Part shown: piece after piece, positions 34,339 through 41,339 of the stretch
Numbering within the stretch: position 1 is the stretch's first letter
Layout of the letters: every line of letters begins with the position of its first letter
Origin: JBBDRJ01 sp963766295
Lineage (GTDB): Bacteria > Actinomycetota > JAICYB01
Length of the DNA: 64,000 nucleotides
Assembly: GCA_963766295.1 (NCBI GenBank)
Contig: CAVXYW010000002.1
Span: forward strand, 868,001-932,000
Direction: 5' to 3'
The notes under the pieces: model-generated
Seen by the model: the letters and a program-made list of their open reading frames with translations, nothing else
The model's database searches: none
Told to the model about the DNA's origin: nothing
Program-made: the position numbers and the translations under genes

Positions 34339-35461
34339 ATGGACTTCACTCTCGACGAGACTCAAGAGGACCTGCGCCGCCTTGCGCGCAGCATCTTCGA
34401 CGAGCGGGTAACACTCCCGCGTCTTCGAGAGGTCGAGGAGAGCGACGAAGGCATAGACCGTGATCTCTGGGCCGAGCTGGCGAAGGCCGATCTGCTCGGG
34501 GTCGCCCTTCCGGAAGAGGTCGGCGGCAGCGGCCACGGGATCATGGAGCTCTGCGTCCTGATGGAGGAAGTGGGACGTCGCGTGGCGCCGATCCCGTTGA
34601 TGTCGACCATCGGTCTGGGCGCCCTTCCCATAGCGCGGTTCGGAACAACCGAACAAAAGAAGAAACACCTTGTTCCCGTGGTCGAAGGGGCTTCGTTCCT
34701 TACGGCAGCACTTGAGGAGCCTTCGAACAGCGATGCTCTTAGAGCCGTCGGCAACCGCAACGCGCGACGGATCGCACTGGCGTTTGGACGGAATAAAGGT
34801 TGCTGTTCCTCACGCGCCGCTGGTCGACCGAGTTGTTGTCAGTGCGCGCACGGGCGAGAACGCAACCGGACTCTTCCTACTCGATCCACAAGGACACGGT
34901 GTTGACGTCGTGCCGTCCCGATCCACGAATCGCGAGGTCCACGGGCACATAACTCTCGACGGCGCGCTCGTTTCGGAGGACGACGTCCTCGGTGACCCAA
35001 CGTCGGGTCACGACGAGCTGCGATTCCTGCAGCGGCATGCGATCGCATGTATGTGTGCGATAGGCGTGGGCGTCCTGGAGGAAGCCGTCCGCATCACCGC
35101 TGCATACATCAGCGAACGCCAGCAGTTCGGCAAGCCGATCGCAACCTTCCAGGGCGCGACGCTCCTGGCGGCCGACGCGTACATCGACACCGAGGCAACC
35201 AGGATCACAGCCTGGTCGGCGATCTGGCTCTTGTCACAAGGGCGTTCCTGCGATGAAGAGCTTGCGATAGCCAAGTTCTGGCTCGCCGACGGGGGACAGC
35301 GCGCCGTCCACAACTGCCAGCACCTTCACGGCGGCATGGGAGTCGACACCGATTACCCCGTCCACCGTTACTTCATCTGGGCCAAACAGCTCGAGCTCAT
35401 GCTCGGCGGCGCTACGCCACAGCTGATCAAGATCGGCTCGACGATCGCAGGTACGAACTGA
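34339..35461 (+). CDS. chsE1: ChsE1-like acyl-CoA dehydrogenase subunit, one frameshift
   Basis: About 373 aa after removing one T at 34739-34740, where ...EEPSNSDAL continues as EPSATATRDGSHWRLDG. N-terminal helical domain (DFTLDETQEDLRRLARSIFDE, LGVALPEEVGGSGHGIMEL) and C-terminal flavin domain (ISERQQFGKPIATFQGATL, CQHLHGGMGVDTDYPVHRYF) are both present. It matches the ChsE1/FadE28 type, which forms an alpha2beta2 heteromer with ChsE2 and oxidises the 3-carbon sterol side chain. Its stop overlaps the chsE2 ATG (TGATG at 35459), the coupling expected for such subunits. Confidence 0.87.
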
Positions 35462-36636
35462 TGCACATCGACCTCACCGACGAACAAAAGTCTCTCCAGC
35501 TCGAACTGCGCGAATACTTCGCGAGCTTCCTGACACCGGAGACGCGGAACGATCAGGACGAAGAAGAAGAGATGGGACCGACCTGGCAGGGCGGCGTCAA
35601 GAAGATGGGACGGGACGGCTGGCTCGGCATCGGTTGGCCGAAGGAGTTCGGGGGGCAGGGCAGAGGCCCCGTCGACCAGCTCATCTTCTACGAGGAGGCC
35701 GGACGAGCCGGGGCACCGATCCCTTTGGTGACCATCAACACCGTCGGCCCGACCATCGCTCAGTACGGCACTGACAAACAGAAGGAGTTCTTCCTTCCGA
35801 AGATCTTGGCCGGCGATATCCAGTTCGCAATCGGCTACTCAGAGCCTGAGGCCGGAACCGACCTGGCTTCGCTTCGTACAAAGGCCGAGCGTCACGGCGA
35901 CGAATACATAGTCAACGGGCAGAAGGTCTTCACCACCGGAGGACACGTAGCCGATTACGTCTGGCTGGCATGCCGCACCGATCCGGATGCGCCGAAGCAC
36001 AAAGGGATCTCGATCCTCATCGTCGACACGAAGGACCCCGGCTACACGTCAACGCCGATCCACACCGTGGCCGGTGGCTTCACGAACGCGACGTACTACC
36101 GCGACGTTCGCGTGCCGATCGACATGCTCGTCGGCGAAGAGAACGGCGGCTGGCGGATGATCACCACTCAGCTCAACTTCGAACGTGTCGCTCTCGGGCC
36201 GGCCGGCCGGATCTTCAGGGCGCTCGATGCCGTCACCGAGTGGGCCAAAGAGAACAAGACTCCCGATGGAAAGCGTGTGATCGATCAGGAGTGGGTTCGG
36301 ATAAACCTGGCTCGTGTGCGCGCCAAGGCCGAGGCTTGCAGTCTCTGGAACTGGCGGATCGCGGCGATGCAGGAGAAGGGTCAGTTGCAGTCCGGAGATG
36401 CGTCGGCCCTCAAGGTCTTCGGCACCGAGCTTCGGATAGAAACGAACAAGCTGCTGATGGAGATCCTCGGTCCCGAAGGAACGATCCAGAAGGGATCGCC
36501 GCGCGCCGTCCTGGACGGAATGTTCGAGGTCTCGTATCGCGGTGCGATCGTCGGCACTTTCGGCGGAGGTGTTAACGAGGTACAGCGCGAAATCATCGGC
36601 GCGGCTGCGCTCGGTCTACCTCGGGTGCCGCGGTAG
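35461..36636 (+). CDS. chsE2: ChsE2-like acyl-CoA dehydrogenase subunit
   Basis: A 391-aa acyl-CoA dehydrogenase, close in block structure to FadE29/ChsE2 (Rv3543c): KKMGRDGWLGIGWPKEFGGQG, FAIGYSEPEAGTDLASLRTKA, IVNGQKVFTTGGHVADYVWLACRTDPDAPKHKGISILIVDTKDPGY, and the C-terminal TFGGGVNEVQREIIGAAALGLPRVPR. It is intact while its partner chsE1 is frameshifted. The catalytic base in this heteromer is contributed by one subunit type only, so loss of the partner would inactivate the pair. Confidence 0.9.
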   Translation: MHIDLTDEQKSLQLELREYFASFLTPETRNDQDEEEEMGPTWQGGVKKMGRDGWLGIGWPKEFGGQGRGPVDQLIFYEEAGRAGAPIPLVTINTVGPTIAQYGTDKQKEFFLPKILAGDIQFAIGYSEPEAGTDLASLRTKAERHGDEYIVNGQKVFTTGGHVADYVWLACRTDPDAPKHKGISILIVDTKDPGYTSTPIHTVAGGFTNATYYRDVRVPIDMLVGEENGGWRMITTQLNFERVALGPAGRIFRALDAVTEWAKENKTPDGKRVIDQEWVRINLARVRAKAEACSLWNWRIAAMQEKGQLQSGDASALKVFGTELRIETNKLLMEILGPEGTIQKGSPRAVLDGMFEVSYRGAIVGTFGGGVNEVQREIIGAAALGLPRVPR

Positions 36637-36641
36637 CCGAA

Positions 36642-37979
36642 GTGCCCGAAGCTTCCGAACCCCGGCCGAGTCCCGACGACTACGCAGCAGAGCCCGGGCC
36701 GTCTCCGATAGAGACGCGCTGGGCCCAGATGATCCGTGCTCCGCGCGGACGGGCATTTCGCGCCATGCACCACACGGAGTTCCGCGTGGTGTGGTCGACC
36801 TTCGTCGTAGGCCAACTGGGGTTCTGGATCTCGTTCATCACGTTCCAGGCGTTGATGGCGCGTCTAACGGGCAGCGATGGGAAGTGGCTCGGTTTGCTGT
36901 TCTTCACCAACTTCATCCCGATGCTGGTGTTCACTCCCTTCGCAGGTGTGATCGCCGACCGTCTGGAACGGCGCCGGATCATGATGGTTTGCTACGTGCT
37001 GCTGACGATCCTGATGACGGTGCTCGCCGTACTCGCCTTCACGGACAACGTCACGCCCACAACACTTCTTCCGTTCGCTTTTGGGATCGGGACGATCTTC
37101 TCGTTCAACGCTCCCGCGGGACAAGCGGTTGTGGCCAACAGCGTTCCGGCAGCGGACCTCACCAGCGCCGTGTCGTTGCAATCTGCCGGCGCCAATCTGT
37201 CCCGTGTCATTGGACCGACGGTTGCGGCACCGTTCCTGACGCTGTGGAACGAAGGCGCCGCGTTCGCCGTCTACGCGATCACGAGCGTGATCGTCGTGTG
37301 GCGTTTACGCCGGGTGAAGTTGTCTACATACGAGCCCGAGGAGTCCGCCGGCTCGTTCTGGCTGCGCCTGCGCGGTGGATTCGACCACGCTCGAGAGAGA
37401 CCGCCGGCGCTCGCCGCGCTTTCCGTACTGGGTATGTCGTCGCTGTTTGCCGCCGGCTACTTGGCGCTTTTGCCCGTCCTCTCCGACCAGGTCTTCGGCA
37501 GGCCTCGCGGATTCACGACGCTGGCCGCCGTTACGGGCTTCGGATCGATGATCGGTGCGCTTACGACGGGCTTCCGTGAGAAGGAGCCGACGTTCGCCTC
37601 CGCCACTCTTCTCGTGGCCGGCTTTGGGGCGAGCCTCATTTTGCTCGGCCGCATGACCGACTGGGTCGCGGCGAACGCGGTGATGGTGGTGGTCGGTGCC
37701 TTCTACTTCTCGGGCATGACGAGCCTGAACACTCTCATCCAATCGTTGGCCGACGAGAATAAGCGCGGCCGGATCATGAGCTTGTTCGTGATCGGCTGGG
37801 CCGGTCTCGTACCCATCGGCGGTCTCTGGCAGGGCTCGCTCGCGCAAAGCCAGGGTGTTCGAACGACGATCACGGTCGCGGGATCGGTGACGGCGGTGTA
37901 CTCGCTGCTCGCTTTGCTGGTTGTGGGCCGTCGGCGTCAACCCGTTCGGCGCTGGACGGTCCGCACCTACGATCCGTAA
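36642..37979 (+). CDS. MFS transporter (EntS/MFS_3-like)
   Basis: A 445-aa permease with about 12 TM segments. It has motif A variant GVIADRLERRRIMMV after TM2, NAPAGQAVVANSVPAADLTSAVSLQSAGANLSRVIGPTVAAPF typical of the MFS_3 (enterobactin exporter-like) group, and a hydrophilic N-terminus of ~50 residues. GTG 36642 lies five bases after the chsE2 stop, so it is probably the last gene of the igr-type operon. Export of a side product or uptake of a steroid acid are both possible. A strong hairpin follows. Confidence 0.85.
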   Translation: MPEASEPRPSPDDYAAEPGPSPIETRWAQMIRAPRGRAFRAMHHTEFRVVWSTFVVGQLGFWISFITFQALMARLTGSDGKWLGLLFFTNFIPMLVFTPFAGVIADRLERRRIMMVCYVLLTILMTVLAVLAFTDNVTPTTLLPFAFGIGTIFSFNAPAGQAVVANSVPAADLTSAVSLQSAGANLSRVIGPTVAAPFLTLWNEGAAFAVYAITSVIVVWRLRRVKLSTYEPEESAGSFWLRLRGGFDHARERPPALAALSVLGMSSLFAAGYLALLPVLSDQVFGRPRGFTTLAAVTGFGSMIGALTTGFREKEPTFASATLLVAGFGASLILLGRMTDWVAANAVMVVVGAFYFSGMTSLNTLIQSLADENKRGRIMSLFVIGWAGLVPIGGLWQGSLAQSQGVRTTITVAGSVTAVYSLLALLVVGRRRQPVRRWTVRTYDP

Positions 37980-37996
37980 CCGATTAGCGGTAGGAG

Positions 37997-38026
37997 AGTC
38001 CCAAGCAGCTATCGCTGCACGGGACT
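37997..38026. terminator. Bidirectional hairpin terminator
   Basis: AGTCCC-A-AGCAGC-TATC-GCTGC-AC-GGGACT forms a stem with one small internal bulge between the convergent MFS (stop 37979) and peptide deformylase (stop 38046) genes. A short TTTCC follows on the plus strand. Confidence 0.7.
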
Positions 38027-38045
38027 TTCCTGCCACACGATTCGC

Positions 38046-38546
38046 TTAGCGGTACGTGCGCCGCTGAAAGACGGATCGGTGCGACTGCACGCGGTCCAGG
38101 AAGAGCGTTCCGTCAAGATGATCTATCTCGTGCTGAAGTGCGCGGGCCTCGAAGGCGTTGGCGGCGATCCTTACAACCTCGCCGTCGGCGTTCCGGCCGC
38201 GCACAACTATCTCAGAAGCACGTGGGACGTCTCCGGTCAGGTCCGGAACGCTCATGCATCCCTCGCGGGCGATGAGCAATCCGTCCGTCGAGACGATCTC
38301 GGGATCGAAGAGAACGATCAGTCCGTGGCAGGAATCCGCCTTCTTGTGTCCGGTGACGTCGGCGACGAAGGCCCGGCGTGCAACACCGATCTGGTTCGCA
38401 GCCAAGCCGACACATGCCGGCGATGCGCGCATCGTGTCGATCAGGTCGTCGACGAGAGCCCTCGCGTCCGCGTCGATGTCCCCTACGTCCGCAGCTGCGG
38501 TTTTCAGTACGGGATGAGGGAAGTGAAGTACTCCACGGACGGCCAT
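38046..38546 (-). CDS. def: Peptide deformylase
   Basis: A 166-aa metalloenzyme that removes the formyl group from new proteins. All three motifs are present: VGLAANQIGV (motif 1, GxxAAxQ form), EGCMSVPD (motif 2, metal Cys) and QHEIDHLDGTLF (motif 3, HExxH). ATG 38546, 11 bp after the ACT-gene stop, fits the family N-terminus (AVRGVLHFPHPVLKTAA); longer frames upstream run into the ACT gene. Met replaces Leu in the EGCLS motif. Genome position next to a lipid operon is incidental. Confidence 0.92.
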   Translation of the reverse strand: MAVRGVLHFPHPVLKTAAADVGDIDADARALVDDLIDTMRASPACVGLAANQIGVARRAFVADVTGHKKADSCHGLIVLFDPEIVSTDGLLIAREGCMSVPDLTGDVPRASEIVVRGRNADGEVVRIAANAFEARALQHEIDHLDGTLFLDRVQSHRSVFQRRTYR

Positions 38547-38556
38547 GGGCCGCCTT

Positions 38557-39093
38557 CTAGAGGATCTCGGCTTCTTCGGGGTGCAGGCTGCACTCGACAC
38601 CGAGCGCTTGCGCGGTGGCTTCGAGCTCGGCGCGCAACCGCTCCGGGTCGCACGTGGGCGGAAGCGTCACCTCGAGGATCATCGAGTAGACCGGCTCGCC
38701 CGGATCGCCTGAAAGTCGCGTGCTCAGATCGACGACGTTCACGTCCCGGTCGGCCAGGAGTTTGGTCATCCCGTGGACGATGCCCCGTCGGTCGGCGCCG
38801 TATATGGAGACCGTCCATGGTTCGCCCTGGGGCGATCCGGTGCCGACGCTTCCGATCTCCCAGACGGAGATGACCAGCCCGAAGACCGAAGTGGCGAAGG
38901 ACAGATCTGACTCGAGCGCCGACGATGTGACTGAGTCGGGCGCCTCGACCACGAGCATGATCGCGAATTGGCCGCGCAGCACGGTCATCGAGCTGTCCTC
39001 GAGGTTGCAGTCCTGCTCGAGGAAGACGCGAGTGAACTCGGCGACTATGCCGGGCTGGTCGGGACCGACGGCGGCGACGACGAAGTGGGGCAC
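38557..39093 (-). CDS. Tandem ACT-domain protein (GcvR-like)
   Basis: A 178-aa protein of two ACT domains (residues ~3-80 and ~92-170). Each opens with a typical ACT strand-turn-helix: FVVAAVGPDQPGIVAEFTRVFLEQDCNLEDSSM and VSIYGADRRGIVHGMTKLLADRDVNVVDLSTR. ACT pairs of this kind bind small amino acids and modulate partners, as in GcvR. No DNA-binding part is present. It is upstream of def on the same strand and divergent from the CoaA-like kinase (20-bp gap between starts). Confidence 0.85.
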   Translation of the reverse strand: MPHFVVAAVGPDQPGIVAEFTRVFLEQDCNLEDSSMTVLRGQFAIMLVVEAPDSVTSSALESDLSFATSVFGLVISVWEIGSVGTGSPQGEPWTVSIYGADRRGIVHGMTKLLADRDVNVVDLSTRLSGDPGEPVYSMILEVTLPPTCDPERLRAELEATAQALGVECSLHPEEAEIL

Positions 39094-39113
39094 GTCCCTA
39101 TGCTAAGGACTCA

Positions 39114-39827
39114 TTGACCACTCAGTCCCTAACCGAGCTTGCCCGGCTGGTCGAGCGCCGCCTTGCCGGCGATCCACCCCACCTGGTCGGCATCGGGGGC
39201 GCGGTCGCGGCCGGAAAGACGACGATTGCGGAAGGCCTTGCCGAACAGCTGAGGATCGACGGGCGAAAGGTCGACATCGTCACAACCGACGCGTTCCTAC
39301 GCTCGAACGCTGAATTGGACGAGCTGGATCTCGCGTTCAGGAAAGGTTTCCCCGAGAGTTTCCATTTGGACGAACTAAAGCGTTTGCTCGGCGACATCAA
39401 GAGCGGTGCGGAACACGTCGAGCTGCCTGTCTACTCCCATCTCACGTACGACCTCGTTCCGGGGGCCCGGACATCGATCGACCATCCCGATGTGGTGATC
39501 GTGGAAGGGATCGTCGCTTTGCGTTCCGAATTTGCCGAACTGTTAGATGTCGGTGTCTACGTGGACGCAAGCGAGCTCGACATCCGCTTGTGGTTCGCTA
39601 CTCGCTTCGTACAGATGACGGAGGCCGCGCGCCATGACGAGGCGTCGTTCTACCGAGAGTTCGTCGATGTTTCCGAGGAAGAGCTCGTTAGTCTCGCCGA
39701 GGCGACGTGGGATGGCATCAACGGCGTCAATCTGAGGGAGAACATCTTGCCGACGCGTGGACGCGCCGACATCATCGTCGAAAAGGCCCGAGATCATTCG
39801 ATCAAGGGGATCCGCGAGCGCGGTTGA
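39114..39827 (+). CDS. coaA: Type I pantothenate kinase-like P-loop kinase
   Basis: A 237-aa P-loop kinase of the PRK/CoaA family: Walker A GIGGAVAAGKTTIAEGLAE (residues ~24-42), IVTTDAFLRSNAELDELDL, RKGFPESFHLDELKRLLGDIKSG and VYSHLTYDLVPGARTSIDHPDVVIVEGIVAL. The last two blocks are CoaA-like and support pantothenate phosphorylation, the first step of CoA synthesis. It is shorter than the ~310-aa enzymes by lack of the N-terminal extension, so a uridine-kinase-like role cannot be excluded. TTG 39114 start. Confidence 0.75.
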   Translation: MTTQSLTELARLVERRLAGDPPHLVGIGGAVAAGKTTIAEGLAEQLRIDGRKVDIVTTDAFLRSNAELDELDLAFRKGFPESFHLDELKRLLGDIKSGAEHVELPVYSHLTYDLVPGARTSIDHPDVVIVEGIVALRSEFAELLDVGVYVDASELDIRLWFATRFVQMTEAARHDEASFYREFVDVSEEELVSLAEATWDGINGVNLRENILPTRGRADIIVEKARDHSIKGIRERG

Positions 39828-39881
39828 CCTTTCTTCCTGCCGAGGAGTAGCGTTCGAAGCTCAGACCTTGTGCGGGGGCGT

Positions 39882-40535
39882 ATGGGGCGACGTAGTCGGG
39901 GTGCGGGTCTTCTCGGTGTAGTAGTTGCGCTCGCCGCCATCTTGGGTCCGCTTGCCGACTCCGCCCATGCGCAGTTGAGCGTCACCACGTCGCTTTCGAT
40001 TCTGAAAGGACCGACAGGTCCGGCCGGGCCGCCCGGCCCGCAAGGCCCGACCGGTGCAACCGGCCCTATAGGAGCAACGGGGCCGCAGGGTCCGATGGGA
40101 GCAACCGGCCCCCAAGGCGCAACCGGCGAGCAGGGCGCAACTGGTCCTGCTGGCGTTACGGGTCCTGCGGGCGCTATCGGTCCCCAGGGCGCTACTGGGC
40201 CGCAAGGAGCTACGGGCGCACAAGGCGTGACAGGCCCAGCCGGCATCGCCGGGCTCCAGGTCGTTGTTGGAGCGGCGAGCGCAGCCATGGGAACGAACAA
40301 CCAAGTCATTTCGACGGCGATCTGTCCTGCAGGGAAGTCCGCGATCAGTGGGCAGTACCTGCTCGGGGGAACAGACTCCGGCGCATCAAGCAATCCGACG
40401 AAGGTGTCTCCGACGTTCCTCGTGTCGTTCTCGACGAACTCGGTGTCGGCAGCAGCCAACCGCATCTCCGGCATCGTGGGCTCGCTGAACTCGACCGTCA
40501 CGGCCGTCGCGTTTTGCGCCGTCGTCGCACCGTAG
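39882..40535 (+). CDS. Secreted collagen-like protein
   Basis: A 217-aa protein. Signal peptide MGRRSRGAGLLGVVVALAAI...ADSAHA, likely cut before QLSV. A short stretch (SVTTSLSILK) follows, then 27 unbroken Gly-X-Y triplets (40008-40250), rich in GPQ, GAT, GPA and GPT. After these comes a ~100-residue globular C-terminal domain with two Cys (ICPAGKSAIS, AFCAVVAP) and small-residue-rich strands. There is no anchor motif. The triple helix may form a trimeric stalk, with the C-terminal domain as head or trimeriser. ATG 39882 is preferred; GTG 39870 would add four residues. It stands alone between coaA and DUF2461 genes. Confidence 0.85.
   Translation: MGRRSRGAGLLGVVVALAAILGPLADSAHAQLSVTTSLSILKGPTGPAGPPGPQGPTGATGPIGATGPQGPMGATGPQGATGEQGATGPAGVTGPAGAIGPQGATGPQGATGAQGVTGPAGIAGLQVVVGAASAAMGTNNQVISTAICPAGKSAISGQYLLGGTDSGASSNPTKVSPTFLVSFSTNSVSAAANRISGIVGSLNSTVTAVAFCAVVAP
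40008..40250 (+). repeat. Gly-X-Y triplet repeat tract (27 triplets)
   Basis: The 243-bp tract encodes 27 consecutive Gly-X-Y units without interruption. Thr is common at position Y, which in some bacterial collagens is glycosylated or replaces hydroxyproline as a stabiliser. Confidence 0.9.
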
Positions 40536-40584
40536 CTTCCGACGACAAACGCGGTCTCGTATCGTGGGTAGGTAACGTATCCCG

Positions 40585-41232
40585 ATGGTGTTCCGTGGCT
40601 GGCCCGAAGAAGCGCTCGACTTCTACGAAGGGCTCGAAGCCGACAACTCGAAGGCCTACTGGCAACAGCACAAAGCCGTGTACGAGGAATGCGTCCTCAA
40701 GCCGATGCAAGCGTTGCTCGACGAGTTGGAGAAGGGATTCGGGGAAGGGAAGATCTTCCGTCCCTATCGAGACATCCGCTTCAGCGCCGACAAGTCTCCG
40801 TACAAGACCGCGATGGGCGCGACACTGGCCAATGGTGGTTATGTCCAAATCTCGTCGCAAGGTTTGAGTGCCGGATCGGGGTACTACGTGATGGCCTCCG
40901 ACCAGCTCGAGCGATATCGAAAAGCGGTGGACAGCAACTCGACGGGGGCGAAGCTCGAGAAGATCGTTGCCGATGCGCGGAAGGCGAAGCTCGACATCAC
41001 CGGACACGACACGCTCAAATCCGCACCCCGCGGATACGCGAAGGATCACCCACGCATCGAACTGCTTCGGTGCAAGGGATTGATCGCCTGGAAGCAGTGG
41101 CCGGCCGGAGCGTGGCTCGGAACCGCCAAAGCGAAGGATCGCCTCATCGAGTTCTTCGGAGCCGCGAAGCCGTTGACGAAATGGCTGGACGGCAACGTCG
41201 GCCCCACGACCATGCCCGAAGGGCGTCGCTAG
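40585..41232 (+). CDS. DUF2461 protein
   Basis: A 215-aa member of the DUF2461/TIGR02453 family: FRGWPEEALDFYEGLEADNSKAYWQQHKAVYEECV, PYRDIRFSADKSPYKTAMGA, SAGSGYYVMASDQLERYRKAV, and a C-terminal WKQWPAGAWLGTAKAKDRLIEFFGAAKPLTKWL. Family function is unknown. Full length by comparison with relatives. Its stop codon directly abuts the 3' end of the tRNA-Arg gene on the other strand. Confidence 0.9.
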   Translation: MVFRGWPEEALDFYEGLEADNSKAYWQQHKAVYEECVLKPMQALLDELEKGFGEGKIFRPYRDIRFSADKSPYKTAMGATLANGGYVQISSQGLSAGSGYYVMASDQLERYRKAVDSNSTGAKLEKIVADARKAKLDITGHDTLKSAPRGYAKDHPRIELLRCKGLIAWKQWPAGAWLGTAKAKDRLIEFFGAAKPLTKWLDGNVGPTTMPEGRR

Positions 41233-41305
41233 CGCGCCCGGCAGGACTCGAACCTGCGGCCCCTGGGTCCGGAACCCAGTGCTCTATCCACTGAGCTACG
41301 GGCGC
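41233..41305 (-). tRNA. tRNA-Arg (anticodon CCG)
   Basis: A 73-nt cloverleaf on the minus strand: acceptor GCGCCCG/CGGGCGC, D arm GCTC-AGTGGATA-GAGC, anticodon arm CTGGG-TTCCGGA-CCCAG with CCG at 41272-41270, a 5-nt variable loop, and T arm GCAGG-TTCGAAT-CCTGC. Discriminator G at 41233; the CCA end is not encoded. All stems pair fully. Confidence 0.97.
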
Positions 41306-41339
41306 TGAGCCACCGATTGTCGCACGCTTCGTCGTCGCC

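Noticed and set aside
40008..40250. CRISPR-like or minisatellite array
   Set aside because: The 9-bp periodicity comes from Gly-X-Y codons; no constant repeat with unique spacers.
39794..40501. Pro/Ala/Gly-rich open frame on the minus strand across the collagen gene
   Set aside because: Mirror product of the Gly-X-Y codons (GGN/CCN); the plus strand has signal peptide and strict triplets.
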